This document shows, piece by piece, positions 6,773-12,359 of a DNA stretch of 12,413 bases; position 1 is the first letter of the stretch, and every line of letters begins with the position of its first letter. Under the pieces are notes generated by a model. It worked only from the letters and a program-made list of their open reading frames with translations. It searched no databases and was not told where the DNA came from. Location: contig JAAWIL010000041.1 in assembly GCA_022796315.1 (NCBI GenBank), forward strand, positions 1 to 12,413, read 5' to 3'. The position numbers and the translations under genes are program-made. This DNA is from Oscillibacter sp. (lineage in GTDB: Bacteria > Bacillota > Clostridia > Oscillospirales > Oscillospiraceae).

Positions 6773-6784
6773 AAACGCTTCCCC

Positions 6785-6812
6785 CTGACCTCAAAAAAAT
6801 TGCTGAGGTCAG
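6785..6812. repeat. Inverted repeat ahead of sigG
   Basis: Nine-bp arms CTGACCTCA (6785-6793) and TGAGGTCAG (6804-6812) surround an A/T-rich 10-nt centre. The proximal arm directly abuts the sigG ribosome binding site (CCCCC at 6781-6785 on the plus strand). The distal arm overlaps the predicted sigma-F/G -10 element. It could be an operator, or a leader hairpin in transcripts that start further upstream. Confidence 0.7.
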
Positions 6813-6839
6813 TATGACCGCCGCCGGATTTTCCTATAC
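6810..6839 (-). promoter_or_regulatory. Sigma-F/sigma-G-type promoter of sigG
   Basis: Minus strand: GTATA (6835-6839), an 18-bp spacer, then CATACTG (6810-6816). This fits the Bacillus sigma-G pattern (GHATR, about 18 bp, CATnnTA) at all -35 bases and 6 of 7 -10 bases. GTATA also fits the sigma-F -35, and GGTCATACTG partly fits the sigma-F -10. Known biology: sigG is switched on by sigma-F and then maintains itself. The predicted start near 6803 leaves about 30 nt of leader. Confidence 0.6.
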
Positions 6840-6930
6840 TGGGAGCTTTTGTCGCTTTCTGGTGTGATAGGACAGCGCCGGGTCCGCATAGAGTGCTCTG
6901 AGAAGACGCTTTATGAAGGAGGGATGCGTG

Positions 6931-7215
6931 ATGCAGTGCAGAATTCAGGGATTGCGGCGCAAGGAGGTCATCAACATCTGTGACGGCTGCCGCCTGGGAT
7001 ACGTGGCGGACGTGGACATCCGGATTCCGGAGGGGCGGGTGATCGCCATTGTGGTCTACGGCCCCTGCCGGTTCTTCGGCCTGTTCGGCAGGGGAGAGGA
7101 GTTCTACATCCCCTGGGAGTGCATTCAGAGGATTGGGGACGACATCATCCTGATTGACAAGCCCTTCCAGCGCCGGGACCCGGCTCTGGAGCGGAAGCGG
7201 CGGAAACGCTTTTAA
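6931..7215 (+). CDS. YlmC/YmxH-family PRC-barrel sporulation protein
   Basis: A 94-residue protein with one PRC-barrel domain. It matches the Bacillus YlmC/YmxH pattern from memory: KEVINICDGCRLGYVADVDI (11-30), then RVIAIVVYGP and FGLFGRGEEFYIPWECIQRIGDDIILID through about residue 78. It ends in a basic tail RRDPALERKRRKRF. The start is the ATG at 6931, 7 nt after AAGGAGGG; the ATG at 6913 overlaps that ribosome site and is less likely. Members are usually annotated as sporulation proteins because of their linkage to sigE/sigG; no molecular function is established that I know of. Here it is transcribed away from sigG, sharing the 158-bp intergenic region. Its promoter is uncertain: TATACT at 6835-6840 is a good -10 but has no good sigma-A -35. 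No terminator fits in the 12 bp before the converging LysR gene. Confidence 0.88.
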   Translation: MQCRIQGLRRKEVINICDGCRLGYVADVDIRIPEGRVIAIVVYGPCRFFGLFGRGEEFYIPWECIQRIGDDIILIDKPFQRRDPALERKRRKRF

Positions 7216-7227
7216 AGACGAGCGGGC

Positions 7228-8112
7228 TCAAGATTCCTCCGGCAGATTCTCCCGCAGGAGCCGGAGAAACAGGTCCATGGCGGGGCTGACCCAGCGGTGT
7301 CTGCGCCGGGCGCACAGGCTCTGCCGGGGACCGGAGATGGGAATGGGCAGCTCCACCAGCGTGCCGGCGGCCAGTTCCTCCCGGGCCACGAACCGGGGGA
7401 GAAAGGTGAAGCCCAGGTTGCTCATGACGCAGCGCTTGATGGTCTCGATGCTCCACAGCTCCAGGGTCACGTCCAGGGTGATTTCCCGCCTGCGGAGGTA
7501 GTCCTCCAGCTGGCGGCGGAAGATGCTGTCCGGCTCGTCGGTGACCAGAGAGACCGGCTTGTACTGGCCCGGCGTCACAAAGTCCGGGTGGGCGAAGTCC
7601 GGCGAGGCCAGGAGGACCAGGTCATAGGACCCCAGAGGCTCCACCTCCAGGCTCTCCCGGTTCCAGTCCATGTCGTAGCCCACGCCGAGATCACAGGCCC
7701 CGGTACGGACATTCTCCGGAATCTGCATACAGTTGCAGCTGCGGAGAATCAGCCGCACCTGGGGCGCCTGCTCCCGAAAGGACCGGATCACCGGCTGCAT
7801 TTGGTAGCACAGCAGCGTCTCCGCCATGTCCACCCGCAACGTCCCCGACGGGAGGGCGTCTTGGCGGTTCAGGGCCGCCAGGCGGTCCGCCGCCAGCAGC
7901 AGCTCCCGGACCTGGGGCAGGGCCAGCCGTCCCGCCTCCGTCAGGCACATCCGGCGGCCCACCCGCTCCAGGAGGGGCACGCCCAGCTCCGCCTCCAGCT
8001 GCTGGATCTGGGCGGTGATGGTGGACTGGGTGTAGTTCAGGGCTGTCGCCGCCCGCTGGTAGCTGCCCTGATCCACCACGGTCTGAAAGGTCTGCAGGTG
8101 CTTGAGTTCCAT
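7228..8112 (-). CDS. LysR-family transcriptional regulator
   Basis: A 294-residue LysR-type regulator, a DNA-binding protein with an N-terminal winged helix-turn-helix and a C-terminal ligand-binding domain. Residues 1-60 are the typical head: MELKHLQTFQTVVDQGSYQRAA, then ALNYTQSTITAQIQQLEAELG as recognition helix, LLER, and LTEAGR. The effector domain starts near residue 88 (PSGTLRVDMAETLLCYQMQPVI) and runs to the end. The ATG at 8112 follows AGGAGG by 6 nt. It is divergent from a LysE-type exporter, the classic layout for a regulator of its neighbour, like LysG/ArgP with lysE/argO. A LysR box lies over its own predicted transcription start, which suggests self-repression. The inducer is unknown, probably the exported compound. 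It converges with ylmC with only 12 bp between the stops and no terminator of its own in that gap. Confidence 0.93.
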   Translation of the reverse strand: MELKHLQTFQTVVDQGSYQRAATALNYTQSTITAQIQQLEAELGVPLLERVGRRMCLTEAGRLALPQVRELLLAADRLAALNRQDALPSGTLRVDMAETLLCYQMQPVIRSFREQAPQVRLILRSCNCMQIPENVRTGACDLGVGYDMDWNRESLEVEPLGSYDLVLLASPDFAHPDFVTPGQYKPVSLVTDEPDSIFRRQLEDYLRRREITLDVTLELWSIETIKRCVMSNLGFTFLPRFVAREELAAGTLVELPIPISGPRQSLCARRRHRWVSPAMDLFLRLLRENLPEES

Positions 8113-8129
8113 GACGCGCCTCCTGACTC

Positions 8130-8144
8130 ATCGGTAATACTGAT
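8130..8144. promoter_or_regulatory. LysR-type regulator binding box (T-N11-A)
   Basis: ATCGGTAATACTGAT is a 15-bp dyad with 6 of 7 base pairs complementary, and T8131 and A8143 give the T-N11-A rule. Its centre (8137) lies about 65 bp before the predicted lysE start near 8202, the usual position of the recognition site. It also overlaps the predicted lysR start near 8138. A direct copy of CATCGG (8129-8134 and 8151-8156, 22 bp apart) puts a second half-site between the box and the -35, where activation sites usually lie. Confidence 0.65.
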
Positions 8145-8173
8145 ACTATACATCGGAAACTTTTGCTTTTCAA
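8145..8173 (-). promoter_or_regulatory. Promoter of the LysR gene
   Basis: Minus strand: TTGAAA (8168-8173), 17-bp spacer, TATAGT (8145-8150), 5 of 6 matches in each hexamer. Its -35 occupies almost the same bases as the -35 of the divergent lysE promoter. Confidence 0.72.
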
Positions 8174-8195
8174 ATGGTTTTTCCGCTGGTATGAT
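8167..8195 (+). promoter_or_regulatory. Promoter of the LysE-family gene
   Basis: TTTTCA (8167-8172, 4 of 6), 17-bp spacer, TATGAT (8190-8195, 5 of 6), preceded by TGG, an extended -10. The weak -35 suits a promoter needing an activator such as the divergent LysR protein. Confidence 0.65.
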
Positions 8196-8230
8196 GGAAC
8201 CATCTCTTCAAGAAAAAGGATGTGCTGTCA

Positions 8231-8827
8231 ATGCCGGCTTCTATGATCCCCTCGTTTCTGATCTACTGCTATGTGGGCGCCATTACCCCCGGACCCGCCA
8301 ATCTCTGCTCTCTCTCCGCCGCGATCCGGTACGGCAGGGGACCGGCCCTGCGGCAGTGGCGGGGGTTATTTACCGGCTTTTTCCTGGTGTCCATGGGCTC
8401 TGTGGCGGTGACCTATTTCCTGGGGGCGGTACTGGACGAGGCGGTGGCGGCGCTCTCCTGGCTGGGGGCAACGTATCTTCTCTGGATGGCCTGGCACACC
8501 CTTCGGGCCTCCGCTGATCCGGCCCGGCGGGAGGCGGCGGCCCCCAGCTTCCGCCAGGGGGTGCTGGTGCAGCTGACCAATGTGAAGATCATGGTGTTCT
8601 GTGCTGTGGCGCTGTCGTCCTACGTGCTGCCCTACACCCACTCGTTCCGGACACTGCTGCTGACGGGGCTGTTCCTGCCCCTCACGGGTCCTGTGGCCAA
8701 TCTGGCGTGGCTCTTCGCCGGCGCGGCGCTGCAAAAGCTCTTTGCGGACCATGGCCGGACAGTGGATGCCGTCATGGCCGCGGCGCTGGCGCTGTGCGCG
8801 GTGAGTCTGGTGTGGCCCCACGGGTGA
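8231..8827 (+). CDS. LysE/RhtB-family exporter
   Basis: A 198-residue integral membrane transporter of the LysE superfamily, which pumps amino acids or similar small metabolites out of the cell. About six hydrophobic helices are visible, roughly at residues 6-25, 44-66, 70-91, 111-132, 138-162 and 176-195. The family signature TPGP is at 19-22 (GAITPGPANL), and FRQGVLVQLTNVKIMVF (107-123) stands where most members have LLN-PK. Pro of that NPK motif is Val here. The chosen ATG (8231) is 10 nt from AAAGGA; the in-frame GTG at 8222 is only 1 nt away from it and is unlikely. The gene is divergent from a LysR regulator and probably under its control. The substrate cannot be told. There is no clear intrinsic terminator after it: GCGGTTTTG/CAAAACTGC near 8843-8864 forms a hairpin but lacks a T-run. 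Confidence 0.87.
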   Translation: MPASMIPSFLIYCYVGAITPGPANLCSLSAAIRYGRGPALRQWRGLFTGFFLVSMGSVAVTYFLGAVLDEAVAALSWLGATYLLWMAWHTLRASADPARREAAAPSFRQGVLVQLTNVKIMVFCAVALSSYVLPYTHSFRTLLLTGLFLPLTGPVANLAWLFAGAALQKLFADHGRTVDAVMAAALALCAVSLVWPHG

Positions 8828-8917
8828 GGGGCGCGGTGCCGGAGGCGGTTTTGTCCGCAAAACTGCGGGGATTTGAGACTTCTCCGGATATTTTGGAAAA
8901 ACTCTGGTAAAAAACAC

Positions 8918-8946
8918 TTGCATTTCGACAGGGTTTGTGGTATCCT
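8918..8946 (+). promoter_or_regulatory. Promoter of rplS
   Basis: TTGCAT (8918-8923), 17-bp spacer ending in TGG, TATCCT (8941-8946). The TGG makes it an extended -10, which offsets the 4-of-6 hexamers. The start near 8953 gives a leader of about 85 nt. Confidence 0.65.
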
Positions 8947-8952
8947 ATTCAA

Positions 8953-9030
8953 GCTACAAAGGGCGGTCCTCTGCCGTCCGCAGTATTTTGCGGGCCAAAC
9001 GGGTAAGAACGCCTATCAAACAGGAGGAAG
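8953..9030 (+). ncRNA. Putative structured 5' leader of rplS (L19-leader type)
   Basis: Between the promoter and the ribosome site lie two overlapping hairpins. GGGCGG (8961-8966) pairs with CCGTCC (8974-8979), one G-U pair. CCGCA (8978-8982) pairs with TGCGG (8989-8993). They share C8978-C8979, so only one can be fully formed at a time. Firmicutes are known to carry an autoregulatory L19 leader at this position, but I cannot match the Rfam consensus by eye. Confidence 0.4.
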
Positions 9031-9037
9031 CAGACTC

Positions 9038-9379
9038 ATGAATCTGATCTACGAACTGAACAAGGAAGCCCTGGCCGCTGAGGCCCCGAAGGTCCAGATC
9101 GGCGACACCGTCCGTGTCCACGTGAAGGTCAAGGAGGGCTCCCGGGAGCGTATCCAGGTCTTCGAGGGCATCGTCATCGCCAAGAAGCACGGCGGCATTG
9201 AGGAGACCATCACGGTCCGCCGCATTTCCTACGGCATCGGCGTGGAGAAGGTGTTCCCCATCCACTCCCCCTCCATCGACCACATTGAGGTGGTCCGCAA
9301 CGGCAAGGTTCGCCGTGCGAAGCTGTATTACCTGCGCGGCCGCGTGGGCAAGAGCGCCAAGCTGAAGGAGAAGCTGTAA
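9038..9379 (+). CDS. rplS: 50S ribosomal protein L19
   Basis: A 113-residue ribosomal protein of the large subunit, sitting at the 30S-50S interface. The whole sequence is typical: an N-terminal helix NLIYELNKEAL, then IGDTVRVHVKVKEGSRERIQVFEGIVIAKK, the TITVRRISYGIGVEKVFPIHSPSID segment and the C-terminal KLYYLRGRVGKSAKLKEK. Length matches the family (about 115). The ATG at 9038 lies 10 nt after AGGAGG; in-frame codons upstream back to 8873 run through the promoter and leader and are not coding. It is set apart by its own promoter and terminator but sits in the conserved order rplS-lepB-rbgA. Here it is not preceded by trmD, its usual upstream neighbour in Bacillus, but by a lysE-type gene. 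Confidence 0.98.
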   Translation: MNLIYELNKEALAAEAPKVQIGDTVRVHVKVKEGSRERIQVFEGIVIAKKHGGIEETITVRRISYGIGVEKVFPIHSPSIDHIEVVRNGKVRRAKLYYLRGRVGKSAKLKEKL

Positions 9380-9385
9380 TTCCGA

Positions 9386-9414
9386 AAAAAAGAGAGGCAC
9401 TGCCTCTCTTTTTT
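9386..9414 (+). terminator. Intrinsic terminator of rplS
   Basis: GAGAGGC (9392-9398), loop ACT, GCCTCTC (9402-9408), then six T (9409-9414). Six A at 9386-9391 can extend the stem to 13 bp. Confidence 0.93.
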
Positions 9415-9486
9415 CATACCTGAACTCCGGACGGAGGCGGCCGGCGCTCTGCCGGCGTGCCCTGGAAGGAACGATGCTCCGCGCGG

Positions 9487-9532
9487 CGATGCTTCCGCAA
9501 ACCGTCTTCGGCATTTCGATTTCCGCAAACCG
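9487..9532. repeat. 12-bp direct repeat upstream of the lepB promoter
   Basis: TTCCGCAAACCG occurs at 9493-9504 and again at 9521-9532. Both copies are preceded by CGAT (with two extra bases, GC, in the first). They lie 24-63 bp ahead of the -35. The rest of 9415-9555 has short GC-rich hairpins such as GCCGGC-GCTCT-GCCGGC and no gene. Confidence 0.5.
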
Positions 9533-9555
9533 GGAAGAAAATTTGGGAAGATCCC

Positions 9556-9584
9556 TTGTGAATGTGCGTCTTTTTTGCTATACT
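9556..9584 (+). promoter_or_regulatory. Promoter of the lepB-lepB-rbgA operon
   Basis: TTGTGA (9556-9561), 17-bp spacer ending TGC, TATACT (9579-9584), an extended -10. The leader to the first ATG would be about 113 nt. Within it AACACC (9648-9653) can pair with GGTGTT (9687-9692) around a small TTCCG/CGGAA hairpin, just before the ribosome site. Confidence 0.7.
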
Positions 9585-9704
9585 GATCAGGTTGAGGCAC
9601 CACTCCGCGCATCGGCGCTGGAATCCGTGCTTCCGTTCAGCAAGAACAACACCCCATTCCGTTCCGGAAGACAGAGCGGGGACTGCGGTGTTCGGGGAGG
9701 GACT

Positions 9705-10283
9705 ATGACCGCTGAGATGTCAAAAACCCTGGGCCGGAGCGCCTATGAGTGCCTCCAGTCCATGCTGTGCGCCGTGCTGGCTGCGGTGCTGGTCTTCACC
9801 TTCGGCGTCCGGATCATCCGGGTGGACGGGGAGTCCATGCGGGAGACCCTCCAGGACGGGGATCTGCTGGTGGTGGTGAACAGCCTGCTGTGCGGGGAGT
9901 ACCGGGCAGGGGATATCCTGATTGTGAGCCGTGGGGACTTTCACCAGGGCGCCCCCATTGTGAAGCGCGTGGTTGCCACGGAGGGCCAGACGGTGGACAT
10001 CGACTTTCCCGCCGGTGTGGTGTACGTAGACGGCCAGGCGCTGTCGGAGCCGTATATCCGGGAGCCTACCTGGACGGCGGAGGGGATGGCGTTTCCCCTG
10101 ACGGTGCCGGAGGGCTGTTTGTTCCTCATGGGGGACAACCGTAACGACAGCGAGGACAGCCGCAGCAGCAGCCTGGGCCCTGTGGACAGCCGCTGCGTCC
10201 TCGGCCGGGCGGCGCTTTTGGCGGTGCCGGGAAAGACCGAGGAAACCCGCCGGGAGTGGAGCCGGATGGGAAGATTGGATTGA
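9705..10283 (+). CDS. lepB: Signal peptidase I, first of two tandem copies
   Basis: A 192-residue S26A-family peptidase that removes signal peptides from exported proteins on the outer face of the membrane. One N-terminal membrane anchor is at about 19-38 (SMLCAVLAAVLVFTFGVRII). Catalytic Ser44 lies in VDGESM, and catalytic Lys87 in IVKRVVATEGQ. The box-E-like GDNRNDSEDSR is at 143-153. The Ser box reads SMRETLQDGD instead of the usual SMxPTLxxGD, so the conserved Pro is Glu here. The ATG at 9705 is 4 nt from GGGAGG, slightly close. The next in-frame ATG (9717) is too far away, and the upstream frame from 9474 crosses the promoter. Cotranscribed with the next copy (12-nt gap). Size suits Gram-positive enzymes (about 170-190). 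It is probably active, as both catalytic residues remain. Confidence 0.9.
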   Translation: MTAEMSKTLGRSAYECLQSMLCAVLAAVLVFTFGVRIIRVDGESMRETLQDGDLLVVVNSLLCGEYRAGDILIVSRGDFHQGAPIVKRVVATEGQTVDIDFPAGVVYVDGQALSEPYIREPTWTAEGMAFPLTVPEGCLFLMGDNRNDSEDSRSSSLGPVDSRCVLGRAALLAVPGKTEETRREWSRMGRLD

Positions 10284-10295
10284 GGAGACTGAGAG

Positions 10296-10889
10296 ATGGG
10301 CAACAAGAACAAACAGGAGCAGGAGAAGAAGAGCGGCGGCCGGGACCTCTATGAGTGGGTGCAGGCGCTGGTGTGCTCCGTGCTGGCGGTGGTGGTGGTC
10401 TTCACCTTTGTGATCCGTCTGATCGGCGTGGACGGCTTTTCGATGCTGCCCACCCTCCAGGACGGAGACCGGCTGCTGGTGCTGAACTCCATAATCTACA
10501 ACGACTATCAGTACGGCGACATTGTGGTGCTGCGGAAGGCCTCCTTCCTGGAAGAGCCCATTGTCAAGCGTGTGATCGCCACGGAGGGCCAGACGGTGGA
10601 CATCGACTTCGGCGCCGGCGTGGTGTATGTGGACGGCATGCCGCTGGAAGAGGACTACGTCAATGACCTGACCTTCCTGGAGGAGGGCACGGAGTTCCCC
10701 CTGACGGTGCCAAAAGGCAGCATCTTCGTGATGGGGGACAACCGCAACCACAGCAACGACAGCCGGGACTCCCGGCTGGGCACCGTGGATACGCGGTATG
10801 TCATCGGCCGGGCGGTGTTCCTGGCCTTCCCGGGCCCCGACGCGGAGACGGAGGCGCGGGACTATCATCGCATCGGCGCCATTGTGTAA
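10296..10889 (+). CDS. lepB: Signal peptidase I, second tandem copy
   Basis: A 197-residue S26A-family signal peptidase with a canonical active site: Ser49 in VDGFSMLPTLQDGDRL, Lys91 in PIVKRVIATEGQ, and GDNRNHSNDSRDSR at 147-160. The cytoplasmic head is short and highly charged (MGNKNKQEQEKKSGGRD), followed by one membrane segment at about 22-43. GAGGAG lies 8 nt before the ATG at 10296. It is a clear paralogue of the preceding gene: VKRV-ATEGQTVDIDF-AGVVYVDG is nearly identical, and 32 bp of DNA are exactly the same in both (9975-10006 and 10578-10609). Differences are concentrated in the head and in the 120-135 region, so the two may differ in substrate choice. It is followed after 33 bp by rbgA in the same operon. 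Confidence 0.95.
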   Translation: MGNKNKQEQEKKSGGRDLYEWVQALVCSVLAVVVVFTFVIRLIGVDGFSMLPTLQDGDRLLVLNSIIYNDYQYGDIVVLRKASFLEEPIVKRVIATEGQTVDIDFGAGVVYVDGMPLEEDYVNDLTFLEEGTEFPLTVPKGSIFVMGDNRNHSNDSRDSRLGTVDTRYVIGRAVFLAFPGPDAETEARDYHRIGAIV

Positions 10890-10922
10890 GGAGCGGGGGC
10901 GGAACGCCGGAGAGGAGGACGC

Positions 10923-11804
10923 ATGAATATCCAGTGGTATCCCGGCCATATGACCAAGACCCGGCGGATGATTACGGAGCAGCTGCGGAATGTGGACGCG
11001 GTGTGCGAGATCCTGGATGCCCGGATTCCCGTCTCCAGCCGGAACCCGGATGTGGACCAGCTGACGGCGGGGAAGCCCCGGCTGGTGGTGCTGAACCGGG
11101 TGGACCAGGCGGACCCAGAGGCGACCAAGCTGTGGGCCGCCCACGTGCGCAGGAAGGGCTGCGCGGTGCTGGAGTCCAACGCCAAGAGCGGCGTGGGCAC
11201 CGGAAAATTTGCCGCCGCCGTCCGGGAGCTGCTGGCGGACAAGCTCCGGGCCTACGCGGAGAAGGGCCAGACGGGCCGGGTGGTCCGGGTGATGATCCTG
11301 GGAATCCCCAACGTGGGCAAGTCCACCTTCATCAACCAGGTGGCGGGCCGCAAGACCGCCAAGACCGAGGACCGCCCCGGCGTCACCCGGTCCAAGCAGT
11401 GGGTGCCCATTGACCGGGGACTGGAGCTGCTGGACACCCCGGGCATCCTCTGGCCGAAGTTTGAGGACCAGAGTGTGGGACTGAATCTGGCCTTCACCGG
11501 CGCGGTGAAGGATGACATCCTGGACGTGGAGACCCTGGGCTGCCACCTGATGGCCTACCTGGGGACGCGGTACCCCGAGGCTTTGACGGCGGGCTACAAG
11601 CTGCCGGAGCTGCCGGAGCGGGAGGCGGAGGAGAACGACGTTGCCTATGGCTACCGCCTGCTGGAGGCGGCGGGGCGGAAGCGGGGCTTTTTGATCTCCG
11701 GCGGCGAGGTGGACACGGAGCGCATGGCAAAGATCCTCCTGGACGAGTTCCGGGGAGGAAAGCTGGGACGCTTTACACTGGAACTGCCGGAGGAGGCGGA
11801 GTGA
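10923..11804 (+). CDS. rbgA: Ribosome biogenesis GTPase RbgA (YlqF)
   Basis: A 293-residue circularly permuted GTPase that assists late assembly of the 50S subunit in Firmicutes. The order of motifs is the permuted one, G4-G5-G1-G2-G3. LNRVD at 57-61 is G4, with Arg replacing the usual Lys of NKxD. SNAKSG at 85-90 is the G5 position. The P-loop GIPNVGKST is at 127-135, RPGVTRSKQW at 151-160 includes G2, and DTPG at 171-174 is G3. The N-terminal WYPGHMTKT is a hallmark of RbgA. The C-terminal helical domain runs from about 190. The ATG at 10923 follows AGGAGG with 4 nt. It sits after the two lepB genes as in related Firmicutes, where rnhB commonly follows. Here a membrane-protein gene follows instead with a 1-nt gap. 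Confidence 0.96.
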   Translation: MNIQWYPGHMTKTRRMITEQLRNVDAVCEILDARIPVSSRNPDVDQLTAGKPRLVVLNRVDQADPEATKLWAAHVRRKGCAVLESNAKSGVGTGKFAAAVRELLADKLRAYAEKGQTGRVVRVMILGIPNVGKSTFINQVAGRKTAKTEDRPGVTRSKQWVPIDRGLELLDTPGILWPKFEDQSVGLNLAFTGAVKDDILDVETLGCHLMAYLGTRYPEALTAGYKLPELPEREAEENDVAYGYRLLEAAGRKRGFLISGGEVDTERMAKILLDEFRGGKLGRFTLELPEEAE

Positions 11805-11805
11805 G

Positions 11806-12321
11806 ATGAAGCGCTTTGGACCCGGACCGCTGACTTTGGCGATTGCCTATCTTGTGTGGGTGTTCTTTGCGTTGTGTACCGCCGGCGGGATCTGGATGAT
11901 CGCGACCGGGCGGATGACGGCAGATCCGTCGGTGATGGCTGTGGTGGGGATCGCGCCGGGCCGGGAGTGGGCGGCCCAAATGTACTGTTGGCTGGGGGTG
12001 GCGGTTTTTGCCGCCTTCACGGTGTATTTCGCCTTCCGGGCCTTCTGCATGGGCACAGGGTATCTGCTCTATGATGAGGAGATGGTGGTGTTTGTGTTCA
12101 GCCGCCGGGAGCGCCGGTCTTTCTGCTGGCGGGACTTGGCGTCCTATGGAGTGACGGTGCGGGACCTGAGAGAGATTGAGCCGCAGCTCCTGCACCCTCT
12201 GTGGGGATTTTTCTTCCAGTTTTCCGACGGGAAGCGCTTCCCTGTGCGGCGGATGTACCGGGGGTACAGCGGCCTGCGGGAAGTAGTGGTGCGAAAGGGA
12301 CTGCTGAAGATTAGGACTTAG
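11806..12321 (+). CDS. Unrecognised two-helix membrane protein
   Basis: A 171-residue protein I do not recognise. Two hydrophobic helices are visible at about residues 9-33 and 58-80, without a cleavable signal. They are followed by a soluble, strand-rich half. This half reads YLLYDEEMVVFVFSRRERRSFCWRDLASYGV, then FFFQFSDGKRFPVRRMYRGYSGL, a pattern reminiscent of bacterial PH-like (bPH) domains behind two membrane helices. That likeness is by eye only. The ATG at 11806 starts 1 nt after the rbgA stop, and AGGAGG at 11791-11796 inside rbgA is its ribosome site, so it is cotranslated with the operon. No catalytic motif is apparent. Codon use matches its neighbours, and it is not rnhB, which commonly follows rbgA. 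The gene is real; its function is unknown. Confidence 0.75.
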   Translation: MKRFGPGPLTLAIAYLVWVFFALCTAGGIWMIATGRMTADPSVMAVVGIAPGREWAAQMYCWLGVAVFAAFTVYFAFRAFCMGTGYLLYDEEMVVFVFSRRERRSFCWRDLASYGVTVRDLREIEPQLLHPLWGFFFQFSDGKRFPVRRMYRGYSGLREVVVRKGLLKIRT

Positions 12322-12359
12322 AGCCTGTTTAATATCTCGACGTGTATGGATTGGCGAGT

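Noticed and set aside
8222..8230. GTG at 8222 as start of the LysE-family gene
   Set aside because: Only 1 nt from AAAGGA, too close. The ATG at 8231 has usable spacing.
8843..8864. Terminator for the LysE-family gene
   Set aside because: A 9-bp stem exists, but GGGGATTTGAG follows instead of a T-run.
9474..9704. N-terminal extension of the first signal peptidase
   Set aside because: It spans the predicted promoter and leader, and the signal peptidase head with its membrane anchor fits well after 9705.
9720..11546. 608-residue open frame on the minus strand across the lepB genes and rbgA
   Set aside because: Shadow of three real genes. It contains apparent internal repeats only because the two lepB copies are paralogous.
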